Of a stretch of 39,530 nt of DNA, positions 6,687 through 14,395 are shown in pieces (position 1 is the first letter of the stretch; every line of letters starts with the position of its first letter). A model generated the notes under the pieces. It made no database searches. It was not told the origin of the DNA and saw nothing but the letters and a program-made list of their open reading frames with translations. Position numbers and translations under genes: made by a program. This stretch comes from a virus. Location: the IMG/VR virus record IMGVR_UViG_3300021959_004502, positions 1-39,530 of that record, one strand, 5' to 3'.

Positions 6687-7528
6687 ATATCAACTTGTAG
6701 TCTTGGACTATATCTATATCCACGTTTCATTGCTAGTTCTGCTACCTGTGCTGTATTTAAGTGATAATCTTCTGGTAATCCACCTATAGGCATCAAATAT
6801 ACAGGACCATTAAATCCTACTTCTCTATACTCTTTAACAGCACGATCAACATCTAACACGTCTTCCTCTGTTGCCACAACAAACTTAAGATATGTATAAC
6901 CTAATTTGTCGTATTGTTTAATTATCTCAGGTTTAATTGCTTCTTCCCACTTCTCACCTGAAACTGGCAGTTTAGCACTAACACTGAATGTTAACTTTTG
7001 ATAACCACGTTCTTCGTGCCATGTAGTTTTAATCCAATTAACAAAGTCATCACTTAGTGGTTGTGTACCGTTAGTTTCAAATGTAATGTTTTGTAGTCCA
7101 TTATCCATACAACTATCAATTAGTTCTGGATAAGCACGTTGCCATCCTAGCAACGGCTCACCACCTGTAATAACCAAATGTACATCTTCATAGTTGTCTT
7201 GTGTCCATGTGTTATTAGGAATAATATCTTCCATGCGTTCTCTAACTGCTTGTGTACTTAGCACAGGACTAAGGTGTTTAAATTTAGGGTGCCAAGACGC
7301 ATAACTGTCGCATCCTGTTTTCGCCAATGGTAGTTCTTCATATGTTTTAAACTCTGCTATGGCTTCTGCTATTTCTTCAGGTTCAGTTGTTGTTTGACCT
7401 CTAGGTAATCCAAATCCTCTACACTGAAAGTTACAGCCAAATGTTCTTAAGAATACACTAGGAACACCTGCCCACTTGCCTTCACCCTGTAAACTATAAA
7501 ATATTTCTGCTACTTTAAGTTTTTCCAT
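6662..7528 (-). CDS. queE: 7-carboxy-7-deazaguanine synthase QueE with split cysteine motif
   Basis: Radical SAM enzyme of 288 residues converting 6-carboxytetrahydropterin to 7-carboxy-7-deazaguanine. Visible features are EIFYSLQGEG, typical of QueE, the SAM-binding ITGGEP (about 125-130) and FETNGT. The usual CX3CX2C cluster motif is altered: C32 and C36 are present, but position 39 is Phe. The CDT-Y-A that normally includes the third Cys appears as C73-D-S-Y-A, after an insertion of about 34 residues. It belongs with FolE, QueD and DpdA in this window as a DNA modification pathway. Its ATG overlaps the stop of a small membrane protein gene (TAATG). Confidence 0.88.
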   Translation of the reverse strand: MEKLKVAEIFYSLQGEGKWAGVPSVFLRTFGCNFQCRGFGLPRGQTTTEPEEIAEAIAEFKTYEELPLAKTGCDSYASWHPKFKHLSPVLSTQAVRERMEDIIPNNTWTQDNYEDVHLVITGGEPLLGWQRAYPELIDSCMDNGLQNITFETNGTQPLSDDFVNWIKTTWHEERGYQKLTFSVSAKLPVSGEKWEEAIKPEIIKQYDKLGYTYLKFVVATEEDVLDVDRAVKEYREVGFNGPVYLMPIGGLPEDYHLNTAQVAELAMKRGYRYSPRLQVDIWRNAWGT

Positions 7529-7707
7529 TATCTATTCCGATCACGATCATAATACTCTTTAGTATGTTCAACTCCATCATCAAACATATCTAATTGTGTT
7601 GTTGTTTCTTGTTCTTCTTCTTCTTCCCTACCAAAAAACACTGCCCAAATAATTAATAAAAAAGTGCCACCTACTGCTAGACCTAAAATCCAAAGATGCC
7701 ATGTCAT
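7528..7707 (-). CDS. Small membrane protein with acidic tail (59 aa)
   Basis: Fifty-nine codons from ATG 7707 to TAA 7528. One N-terminal membrane span (LWILGLAVGGTFLLIIWAVFF) is followed by a run of five Glu, a TTT linker and a charged C-terminus (EYYDRDRNR). It overlaps both neighbours in the ATGA/TAATG style. The architecture (N-out anchor, long cytoplasmic acidic tail) is seen in small phage membrane proteins. Function unknown. Confidence 0.65.
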   Translation of the reverse strand: MTWHLWILGLAVGGTFLLIIWAVFFGREEEEEQETTTQLDMFDDGVEHTKEYYDRDRNR

Positions 7708-8351
7708 GATACTAACTCTTCTCCTTTTTCTTCAAATCTTCCAAGTATAACACCACTGTTTTGTCTATAACCCTCAGAGTGTAATATTCTAAAACCATTC
7801 AACATTAATAAATTAATTGCTGTTGAACATTTACCGATAAAAATACCTTCAGTTGGATGATACCAGGTGTCATCACATACTACAATACTGTTCTTACTTA
7901 ACATTGGTATAAGATGTATTGTTTGTAGTAAATGCGTTAGCTGACTGTTAATATTTGTCATTGGCACTCCCAATAATTCTTGATATGTTTTTTTAACGCC
8001 TGCTACAAATTGTTCTTCTTTGCCACCTAACCAATAATCCCAATCAAAGTTATCTAAATACGCAAAACTTATTTTAACATCTTTTTGATTTGCTAACAAC
8101 CAGTCTTCGCCCTTGCCTTCAAATAAAGTTATGTGTTTTGGTAAGTTTTTGTTTTTACCTTGAAGTGATGCTTTAGATCTTTTAACCTGTTCTGGATTCA
8201 TATCTATACCAACAAAGTTAGTGTTTCTTTGTTTACAGTGATCAGCAAACCAAGCAGTACTGCCTTCACCTCTGTCCAGACCAATTTCAATCCAACTATC
8301 ATTATCAATTTTATCTAGAAATGGTTCAACATTTTTGTAATATACACCCAT
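7704..8351 (-). CDS. SAM-dependent methyltransferase-like protein
   Basis: A Rossmann-fold protein of 215 residues from the ATG at 8351 (MGVYYKNVEPFL), chosen because it overlaps the upstream stop as TAATG and has GAGGA 9 bases before it. WIEIGLDRGEGSTAWF is a class I SAM-binding motif I, NFVGIDMNPEQV is motif II with its acidic residue, and SIVVCDDTWY resembles motif VI of TylF-like O-methyltransferases. Substrate unknown; sugar or small-molecule O-methylation is the best guess from the neighbouring glycosyltransferase. It is directly followed by a small membrane protein and queE. Confidence 0.68.
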   Translation of the reverse strand: MGVYYKNVEPFLDKIDNDSWIEIGLDRGEGSTAWFADHCKQRNTNFVGIDMNPEQVKRSKASLQGKNKNLPKHITLFEGKGEDWLLANQKDVKISFAYLDNFDWDYWLGGKEEQFVAGVKKTYQELLGVPMTNINSQLTHLLQTIHLIPMLSKNSIVVCDDTWYHPTEGIFIGKCSTAINLLMLNGFRILHSEGYRQNSGVILGRFEEKGEELVS

Positions 8352-9124
8352 TATATTTTCCTCGCTTTGACTAATAAATGCCAACCTAAATACTCTTTGA
8401 CAGCCTCTCTCATAAGTTCAGGCATGGCTTCAAACCAAGGTTCTAATTCAAATTTGCCTTCTTTATACTTGTCTACATTATACATGAAACAGTGTGCTTG
8501 ACGCAACCGTTCCACAGTAAATTTTTTACCAAGTAGTTTGTGTATTTCATCATTGGTAAATGCTTCTGCATAAGGACAACCACTTTGTGCTTCAAATTGG
8601 TCTAATCCTTTTTTAATCATAGCATACTTCCATGAGTTCTTAGCATAGACCATAAACTTAAACTCGCCATTGGTATTTAGAATAGCATGAACGTTGTCTA
8701 CAATTTTTTCTATATTTGGAAAGTGATGTATAACACCATAACTGTATACTAGATCAAACTTGCCTAGTTTCTTAAGTGCTTCTAAGTCAGTCATATCTAT
8801 GTTATGAAACTCACCTTCAAGATCAAATACTTCAAAACGCCTTTTGCTTAATGCCAGACTCTCTATACTTAGATCAATACCTACATAGTGTGCTCCGTGT
8901 TGTGCAAATTGTTGAGCATCTGTTCCAATACCACAGCCAATTTCTAATACACGCTTACCTCTGTATTGATGGAACTGTGGAAAGTCTAAGTTGTGTGGTT
9001 CTGCCCGATATCGTTTAGCAGTTACTTCTTCAAAAAACTCTCGTGTGCCAACAGGACTAGTGCCATGTTTAACATTACAAGGTTGTCTATTCCAATATTC
9101 TTTTATTTCTTGTTCTAAGTTCAT
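8351..9124 (-). CDS. Class I SAM-dependent methyltransferase (UbiG-like)
   Basis: A 257-residue class I methyltransferase: VLEIGCGIGTDAQQF is the glycine-rich SAM loop, YVGIDLS ends with the ribose-binding Asp, and FDLVYSYGVIHHFPN is the post-II motif found in small-molecule methyltransferases such as UbiG. The C-terminal 90 residues form a helical cap. The acceptor could be a sugar, lipid or quinone-like molecule, and DNA is unlikely because there is no NPPY/DPPY motif. It overlaps both the glycosyltransferase before it and the methyltransferase-like gene after it by one to four bases. Confidence 0.82.
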   Translation of the reverse strand: MNLEQEIKEYWNRQPCNVKHGTSPVGTREFFEEVTAKRYRAEPHNLDFPQFHQYRGKRVLEIGCGIGTDAQQFAQHGAHYVGIDLSIESLALSKRRFEVFDLEGEFHNIDMTDLEALKKLGKFDLVYSYGVIHHFPNIEKIVDNVHAILNTNGEFKFMVYAKNSWKYAMIKKGLDQFEAQSGCPYAEAFTNDEIHKLLGKKFTVERLRQAHCFMYNVDKYKEGKFELEPWFEAMPELMREAVKEYLGWHLLVKARKI

Positions 9125-10017
9125 TATTGACCTTTAATGTATTTGCCAGTTTTTTTATCAGGCGTAAATTGACTAGTGCAACCTAGTGGATCATTTTCTC
9201 GAAGTTTGTCCCACATAGGCCCTTTTTGCGTTATGGCTGAGAAGAAGTGATCATTACCTTGACCTATTTTGTTTAAGTACCACATAATTTTACAGCATTC
9301 AGAATAACGTAGTGCTGAGGTCTGAGGACTATTTAGGTCTCCAGGGTTGTTAGCATTACCTTCTAACTGTGGTCTATTGTTATAAGTTACGTCATCGTTA
9401 TTACCTGTTAGGTCAAAACGATCGTGTGTACAATGTACATCAATGTTTACCATAATATCACACATGTAGGCAATCTGACTTATTTGTGCATCACTCATTT
9501 GATGGCTACTTAGATGTCCTAACAAGTAGTGCCAGTCTTTTGGCACAATAGGAAATATAGCATAAGGGTGTTGTTGATTTTCCTGCATACGCAGTACACG
9601 GAACTTACCTGTTTGTTCTATAATCTTTTCGTCCCACCCATTGGTGTCCATAATAGCATCATCATTCCAAAACATTAACCAATCTGCACTGGCTTCTCTA
9701 CCAAGATAATTAACGTATTCGTGTAAGTTTATATACCCCCAGCGTGGAACTATCTTTACCTCATAGTGCAGATCAAGTTCATCAAATTTTGGAAGAACTG
9801 TTGACTCAAAGTAATCTATACTTTCTTGGTCATCGTCGTCTAAGGCTACCATGTAAATAATATCTTCATTGTTGTGAGCTTTTTCTGCTAGACTCAACAA
9901 GCAACGTTCTGCTAGTTTGCCACGCTTACGTGTAGGTAATAGAACAGCAATTTTATATGCTTCTTCGGGCTGAAGTGCGTTTAAATCAACTACTATTTGT
10001 TTGTTTAATTCTGCCAC
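9124..10017 (-). CDS. Glycosyltransferase family 2-like protein
   Basis: A roughly 297-residue GT-A type protein. IAVLLPTRKRG is the opening strand and loop of GT2 enzymes, VALDDDDQES is an acidic segment, and WLMFWNDDAIMD contains a DxD-like metal/nucleotide-sugar site. The sequence is soluble, so it probably glycosylates a cytoplasmic acceptor. I choose GTG 10017 because GGAGG stands a few bases before it; ATGs at 10029 and 10044 give 4 or 9 extra residues. It overlaps the end of the phosphoribosyltransferase gene. Known phage roles include decorating DNA, capsid or host LPS; which applies is not visible. Confidence 0.7.
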   Translation of the reverse strand: MAELNKQIVVDLNALQPEEAYKIAVLLPTRKRGKLAERCLLSLAEKAHNNEDIIYMVALDDDDQESIDYFESTVLPKFDELDLHYEVKIVPRWGYINLHEYVNYLGREASADWLMFWNDDAIMDTNGWDEKIIEQTGKFRVLRMQENQQHPYAIFPIVPKDWHYLLGHLSSHQMSDAQISQIAYMCDIMVNIDVHCTHDRFDLTGNNDDVTYNNRPQLEGNANNPGDLNSPQTSALRYSECCKIMWYLNKIGQGNDHFFSAITQKGPMWDKLRENDPLGCTSQFTPDKKTGKYIKGQ

Positions 10018-10445
10018 CAGTCCTCCCATGGAAATACAATCCAAACATCATCTTCCCTTTTATTAATGTCAACACTAGAATAATCTACATCAGCATCACT
10101 TGCTTCGTTGTTGATTAATACAGCATACGTTAGGTTATTTAAAGTCCAGTTTTGTTTTATATAATTGATAGTAGCACCTGTATCGTTAATATCATCTATA
10201 ACTAATACTTTTTGGTTGCTTAGTTTGGTTAACACTGCTAGACTTTCTTGTTCTTGATGATCACGCAGACTTATTTTTAAGGTGTGCATAGGTATATCAA
10301 GGTACTGTGAAACCAGCACAGCGGGTGTTAAACCACCCCTAGTGAGCCCAACTACAGCATCAAATTGCTTATCTCTCGTTTGACGTAATATGTCCTGCGT
10401 CATACCCTCAATCTGCGACCATGTATAAAATGCTTTCTTAGTCAT
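10005..10445 (-). CDS. Phosphoribosyltransferase, xanthine/guanine (Gpt)-like
   Basis: A 146-residue type I phosphoribosyltransferase. The PRPP-binding loop LVIDDINDTGAT is at residues 81-92, a GLTRGG loop at about 33-38 matches the second conserved loop, and WIVFPWE near the C-terminus is the hallmark of Gpt-like enzymes that convert guanine or xanthine to the nucleotide. In this setting it may feed GTP to FolE, the first step of deazaguanine synthesis, or salvage bases from degraded host DNA; acceptance of a deazapurine base is a further, untested possibility. It begins 2 bases after queD. Confidence 0.8.
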   Translation of the reverse strand: MTKKAFYTWSQIEGMTQDILRQTRDKQFDAVVGLTRGGLTPAVLVSQYLDIPMHTLKISLRDHQEQESLAVLTKLSNQKVLVIDDINDTGATINYIKQNWTLNNLTYAVLINNEASDADVDYSSVDINKREDDVWIVFPWEDWWQN

Positions 10446-10447
10446 TG

Positions 10448-10897
10448 TTATCCTTCATATATCGCTGAGTTAGCACCATGCTCTGCACACTCTACAGAAT
10501 GCACCCAACAACGATTGTTTGATTGTTCTCTAATTAATTTGTCTGCAAATTTAAATGCGTGTTCGGCAAACTTTTCTGCACCAACGCCATCCATTACTAC
10601 AATCTCTGCTAGGTCTAGTGCTTCAAGTTCCATAAACTTGTCTAGGTAAGGATCATCTTTGTCAATAGCAGTCTTATGATCAAAGTGATCTTCAAGCCAA
10701 TGCTTAATCTTTTTAAGTCCACCAAAGTCTACTGCCCAGTTCTTGTTGTCCAAATGATCACAGGCAAATGTAAACTTAAACTGTAGACTGTAACCATGTA
10801 GTAAATGACAGTGTGAGTGATCAGCATTAGGTTGTCTAAAACATGCTGATAGGCCAATGTTGTGACCGTATGTTTTTGTTGAATAAAATTTAGCCAT
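10448..10897 (-). CDS. queD: 6-carboxytetrahydropterin synthase QueD, variant ligand type
   Basis: A 149-residue tunnelling-fold enzyme that turns 7,8-dihydroneopterin triphosphate into 6-carboxytetrahydropterin. Catalytic C30 and zinc H34 lie in CHLLHGY, DH at 73-74, AEKFAEHAF at about 108-115 and the pterin-anchoring E in SVECAEHGAN at 137. Two zinc ligands of the classic enzyme are changed: the SAH position reads SAC19 and the HGH position reads HGY36. My memory is that such HGY forms occur in an alphaproteobacterial subgroup, but I could not check it. The ribosome binding site AGGAG precedes the ATG. The leader carries a 14-base palindrome and a late-type box. Confidence 0.85.
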   Translation of the reverse strand: MAKFYSTKTYGHNIGLSACFRQPNADHSHCHLLHGYSLQFKFTFACDHLDNKNWAVDFGGLKKIKHWLEDHFDHKTAIDKDDPYLDKFMELEALDLAEIVVMDGVGAEKFAEHAFKFADKLIREQSNNRCWVHSVECAEHGANSAIYEG

Positions 10898-10939
10898 CTC
10901 TTAACTCCTAAAAGTAAATTGATGACAGGCAGAATATTT

Positions 10940-10970
10940 AAAGACGGATGACTGTCCAAAGACGTCTTTG
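10940..10970 (-). repeat. Inverted repeat in the queD leader
   Basis: The stretch contains a perfect 14-base palindrome, CAAAGACGTCTTTG (10957-10970). Its half CGTCTTT recurs 11 bases further towards queD (10940-10946), so the leader RNA could fold either as the compact palindrome or as a longer stem AAAGACG/CGTCTTT with a 16-base loop. There is no U tract, so a terminator is unlikely. A regulator site or RNA switch controlling queD is possible. Confidence 0.5.
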
Positions 10971-10977
10971 ATGAATC

Positions 10978-10985
10978 TATTTATC
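10978..10985 (-). promoter_or_regulatory. Late-type promoter box GATAAATA upstream of queD
   Basis: GATAAATA on the minus strand lies 80 bases before the queD ATG, overlapping the last codon of the small upstream gene. Transcripts from here would begin with the palindromic leader. The match to the T4 late box is seven of eight. Confidence 0.45.
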
Positions 10986-11124
10986 ACTTGCTAGTCTTTC
11001 TATATGAATTTTTATTATTATTGTTCTCTAATGCTTTCTTCATAAGTTTTAGAAAGTATTTGTCACCATTTGCTAATGTTTTAATTTCTTTTTTTACTAG
11101 TGTTGCTTTTGCATCGTATCCCAT
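10984..11124 (-). CDS. Small basic protein (46 aa)
   Basis: Forty-six codons from ATG 11124 (MGYDAKATLVKKEIKTLANG) to TGA 10984. The peptide is strongly basic and probably helical with an Asn-rich linker (ENNNNKNS). The ribosome binding site GGAG lies 9 bases before the ATG and the start overlaps the upstream stop as TAATG, which supports expression. No known motif; a basic peptide of this size could bind nucleic acid. The rest of the gap to queD (10898-10983) holds the palindrome described separately. Confidence 0.6.
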   Translation of the reverse strand: MGYDAKATLVKKEIKTLANGDKYFLKLMKKALENNNNKNSYRKTSK

Positions 11125-11582
11125 TATTTTTTCTCCGCTTCTGCTACTCGTTTACGTAAATTGCTTGAGCTAAATGAATGGTCACGGCCATTATACACTA
11201 TCTCAATTCCTCTTTTTTCACATATATCTCGACCAGTAAAGTCCTTGTCTTGATACTCTATACCTATTATTCTAACATCTATTGGCATAGAAAGCAAGAT
11301 ATCTTTTAAGTCATTTTCCGTTTGATATACCACAATCTCATCTACAAAACGATTACAGGCTAACTGTATCTGTCTTTCTACTATTGATTGTACTGGTGGA
11401 TTTTTACTATCTGGTCTATCTATGGTAGGATCTGTTTGTAGTCCTGCGATTAAATAGTCACAATGTTGTTTTGCTTCTGCTAACATAGCAACATGACCTG
11501 CATGTAATAGGTCAAAGGTTGAAAACGTTATGCCTATCTTCAACCCTTGATCTTTTAGTTCTCTTACTCTGTTAAATATCAT
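11124..11582 (-). CDS. Cytidylyltransferase-like nucleotidyltransferase
   Basis: A 152-residue HIGH-superfamily nucleotidyltransferase. TFSTFDLLHAGHVAML places the HxGH motif at H27/H30, and HSFSSSNLRKRV at the C-terminus matches the phosphate-binding Ser/Thr-rich signature. Relatives are glycerol-3-phosphate cytidylyltransferase (TagD) and the ADP-heptose synthase domain of HldE, which activate a sugar or polyol phosphate as CDP- or ADP-linked donor. It could provide an activated sugar for the glycosyltransferases of this window. One-base overlaps join it to the protease gene upstream and the small basic gene downstream. Confidence 0.82.
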   Translation of the reverse strand: MIFNRVRELKDQGLKIGITFSTFDLLHAGHVAMLAEAKQHCDYLIAGLQTDPTIDRPDSKNPPVQSIVERQIQLACNRFVDEIVVYQTENDLKDILLSMPIDVRIIGIEYQDKDFTGRDICEKRGIEIVYNGRDHSFSSSNLRKRVAEAEKK

Positions 11583-14071
11583 TAAAATGAAAACTCATAA
11601 AATGCACCAACTCTGTAGTCACCGTATTGATCAACAACACTGTTCATTTTAAGTGAGTGCTCGTTATTAAACTTGTCCTTAACTTCAGACACATTAACTT
11701 GGGCACCAACATAACTAACTGCTTCGCCCTTTAAACTTGCTTTAACACTAGTATAGTGCATTGTACCTGATGCGTCAACTGATGTTGGTATATTTAGGTT
11801 AACATTACCACTAACCACAGTAGGCTTAATACCTACATACAAGTTTAAGTTATCGTTCGCCCAACCTGCTACACCATACATAGCAGTAATTGGATCTACT
11901 TCTCTAACTAGTCCTTGATCAAACTGTGTGGTTGTATACATAACACCAACTTGTCCATACCAGTTGTTAGGCTTATACATTTGACTAAATTCAAATGTCT
12001 GTGAGCTATTAACTTGTCCCCACATACCACTAAATGACATGTATGGTGAACCATAACTCTGTGTAAACATAAATTTACTTGTCCATGCACTAGGATTAAC
12101 AACTTTACCTGTAACAGGATCACGTTTCATAAACATGGTATCGTCAAAGCCAACAGTAACATTAGTAAATGATTCTCTATCTAGTGTACCTGGTACTTCA
12201 TATGTACCAAAATACATTCCACGTGCCTCCATAGCACCGCCTACAAACTTACTAGACCAAGCACTACCAACTGAATGATCTAACTGATAGATAGGTACCA
12301 TTGAGTTTACAGTTTGAGTTGCTGGTGTAAGATTAATAGTATAATCTCTACCTATACTGTCAACAACACTAACTGAACTTAATGAACTTAGTGCAGACTC
12401 GTCAACGCCTGATAAAGCAATACCACCTGATAATGGAACAGTAGTACCTGTACGACCTGTGTATGAAATACCAACATCACCTAAAGGTTGTGTGGCTCTG
12501 TCTAAGTCTACTAGTCCTTGTCCGTGTACGTTAACATCATAGCCTTCAATATCCTTGTTAGCAGTTGTTGTTAATACTTTAACAATTTGATTACCTTTCA
12601 TATATGGCCACATTTGATGTATAACTGCTACTGCACCTGATATAACAGGAGCCGCCTGCGAAGTACCCGAAAATGTTCTATACCCACCATCAAAGTCTGC
12701 TGATTGAACCTGTGTGCCAGGTGCTAGTAAATAAAAGTCTGATGTTTTATAAGTGTCTAGACATTCTGAACCTGTCCAGTTTTTACAAATGTGTCCAGCT
12801 TTACCACCTTCAACAGTCTGTGTTCCTGCGTTCCACATACCTGCAATTAAGATACGACCATCACCTAATAATACACCGTTACTGTCAGTTGCTGTGGCAA
12901 AAGTTGCTGGGTTCTGCACATAATCATTGGATTGGTTACCTGCTGAAATAACTAATACAGCATCATTACCTATCAATTTGTTAGTCCAGCCTTGAGGCTT
13001 TTCTAAGTTGTAATAGTTTGCACCACCATATACACCGTGATTACTAACGTAAACACCATTGCCCTGATTAACAATACTGTTCTGATAATCGCTTGAGTAG
13101 TTAGTGTTTGAACTTAAATTAAACACAGTTACATCAATGCCAGCGTCGTTAATGGCTTTCATGCCTTGTTTAGCCCACTGCATTGATGATGACCAATTAT
13201 CTGTAATCTTAACAATAGCCAAGTTAGCATCAGGTGCAATACCCATCATGCCTGTGCCATCCATTTCAGCGGCCGCTATACCTGCAACGTGTGTACCGTG
13301 TCCTACATTGTCCTGTATACCAGTACCAGTCATGTCTTTGGTAAACACAATTTTACCTGATGAATCAAACTCTGAATGATCCAGATCAATACCTGAATCT
13401 AAAATAGCAATAGTTGATCCTTTACCAGTCCAACCTCTGGCCAATGCCTTATCTTGATTAATAACAGAATTAGTTTGATTAAACTCATTTAAGTTTACAA
13501 AGTAATCTGGATTGTTGCTGACCATTTCAGTTCTGGTACCTAGATACTGTGCATTACTGCCAAAGTCTGAATCTAAATATCCCAATGAACTGTTTGGAAC
13601 TGCTGGAGTAGATTCTTCTGCTACTACAACAGGTGCAGGTGTGGCATACGCAATAATTTCTTCTGACTCTGTTGTGTTAGTTAATGTACGACTAACAAAC
13701 TCAGTTTCAGTTCTGTCTAATGCTTTCCAAGTTCTACTTTTATCTGTTCTCTTTTTAAGTATACCTCGTTTATTAACTTTTTCTTTTTCGTATACTGTTT
13801 GCTTTTGAATCCAGTGTTCAACTATACGATTAATAACAGTATATGTGTTAACTGTAGTTTTTTGAACTGTATTGCCATCACTGTCTTCATATTCAGTAAC
13901 AACTTGTTCTTGTGTAGTTGTTGTTTGCTCACCTTTGTTTACTGGCGGAAACGATTTAACAGTTACATCATACTGATTAACAACTACAAATGGGATAACA
14001 GCTTGTGCCGGAGTAATCCAGGCTACTGTAAGAAAAGCAACTAAAAGTAGTGCTTTAAATTGATTAAACAT
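11582..14071 (-). CDS. Secreted subtilisin-like serine protease with autotransporter-type C-terminus
   Basis: An 829-residue protein with a signal peptide (MFNQFKALLLVAFLTVAW, cleavage probably after AQA at 24). It has a long charged Thr-rich N-terminal region (30-205), then a peptidase S8 domain with D225 in AILDSGID, H258 in VGHGTHVAG, oxyanion N379 in SAGNQ and S471 in SGTSQAAP. The last 250-300 residues are rich in alternating strands and end FYEFSF; a terminal Phe is typical of outer membrane beta-barrels, as in autotransporters. This would put a protease on the outside of the infected cell. It has its own perfect sigma70 promoter (14106-14134) and AAGGA before the ATG. Signal peptides on phage enzymes of this size are rare. 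Confidence 0.85.
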   Translation of the reverse strand: MFNQFKALLLVAFLTVAWITPAQAVIPFVVVNQYDVTVKSFPPVNKGEQTTTTQEQVVTEYEDSDGNTVQKTTVNTYTVINRIVEHWIQKQTVYEKEKVNKRGILKKRTDKSRTWKALDRTETEFVSRTLTNTTESEEIIAYATPAPVVVAEESTPAVPNSSLGYLDSDFGSNAQYLGTRTEMVSNNPDYFVNLNEFNQTNSVINQDKALARGWTGKGSTIAILDSGIDLDHSEFDSSGKIVFTKDMTGTGIQDNVGHGTHVAGIAAAEMDGTGMMGIAPDANLAIVKITDNWSSSMQWAKQGMKAINDAGIDVTVFNLSSNTNYSSDYQNSIVNQGNGVYVSNHGVYGGANYYNLEKPQGWTNKLIGNDAVLVISAGNQSNDYVQNPATFATATDSNGVLLGDGRILIAGMWNAGTQTVEGGKAGHICKNWTGSECLDTYKTSDFYLLAPGTQVQSADFDGGYRTFSGTSQAAPVISGAVAVIHQMWPYMKGNQIVKVLTTTANKDIEGYDVNVHGQGLVDLDRATQPLGDVGISYTGRTGTTVPLSGGIALSGVDESALSSLSSVSVVDSIGRDYTINLTPATQTVNSMVPIYQLDHSVGSAWSSKFVGGAMEARGMYFGTYEVPGTLDRESFTNVTVGFDDTMFMKRDPVTGKVVNPSAWTSKFMFTQSYGSPYMSFSGMWGQVNSSQTFEFSQMYKPNNWYGQVGVMYTTTQFDQGLVREVDPITAMYGVAGWANDNLNLYVGIKPTVVSGNVNLNIPTSVDASGTMHYTSVKASLKGEAVSYVGAQVNVSEVKDKFNNEHSLKMNSVVDQYGDYRVGAFYEFSF

Positions 14072-14105
14072 AACTATTCCTTTGCTATTGTAAGAATACT
14101 ATGTT

Positions 14106-14134
14106 ATTATATGAGTTTTTGATTATTTTGTCAA
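14106..14134 (-). promoter_or_regulatory. Consensus sigma70 promoter of the subtilase gene
   Basis: The minus strand reads TTGACA (14134-14129), 17 bases, then TATAAT (14111-14106), a perfect housekeeping promoter. The -35 lies in the last codons of the upstream membrane protein gene. Transcription should start near 14099, giving a leader of about 28 bases with AAGGA before the ATG at 14071. Confidence 0.85.
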
Positions 14135-14395
14135 GAATTTTTTGGCTTTTACAAGTGCCGGAACTAGTGCAAGAGCAACCAAACAACCAATAAAACTACC
14201 AAATGCTAACCCCCAATTTAGTGAGGCCGCTCCTCCCATAAAGTCTGATACAGCGTTACCAAAACCTGCACCATAGACAGCACCAAGTCCTACTTGATAC
14301 TTTTTGGGAAGATATTTTTCAATGTGTAGTCCGTAGAGGGCACCAAGTAACATGATGCCGTTGTCTACAAAACCAAATATAAGAAAGTCGGTCAT
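14123..14395 (-). CDS. Small membrane protein with glycine-rich spans
   Basis: A 90-residue protein from ATG 14395 (MTDFLIFGFVDNG), chosen over an in-frame TTG at 14401 because it overlaps the FolE stop as TAATG. Three hydrophobic, Gly/Ala-rich segments are visible (FLIFGFVDNGIMLLGALYG, VGLGAVYGAGFGN, LAFGSFIGCLVALALVPAL) with YLPKKY and KAKKFLTK basic ends. The pattern DNGIML...YLPKKY...GNAVSDF looks familiar from uncharacterised marine phage proteins, but I know no function. A glycine-zipper type holin-like or structural membrane protein is conceivable. Confidence 0.65.
   Translation of the reverse strand: MTDFLIFGFVDNGIMLLGALYGLHIEKYLPKKYQVGLGAVYGAGFGNAVSDFMGGAASLNWGLAFGSFIGCLVALALVPALVKAKKFLTK

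Noticed and set aside
8351-9124. DNA adenine or cytosine methyltransferase
   Set aside because: No NPPY/DPPY or PC motif; the post-I and HHF region fit small-molecule methyltransferases.
10005-10445. QueC
   Set aside because: The position next to queD is suggestive, but the motif is a PRPP loop (VIDDINDTGAT) and no SGGxDS ATP-pyrophosphatase loop is present.
10898-10985. preQ1 riboswitch or sigma70 promoter before queD
   Set aside because: I cannot find the CUAC/A-rich tail pattern of class I preQ1 aptamers, and the best sigma70 fit (TTGGAC, 17, TATTCT) matches poorly at both boxes.
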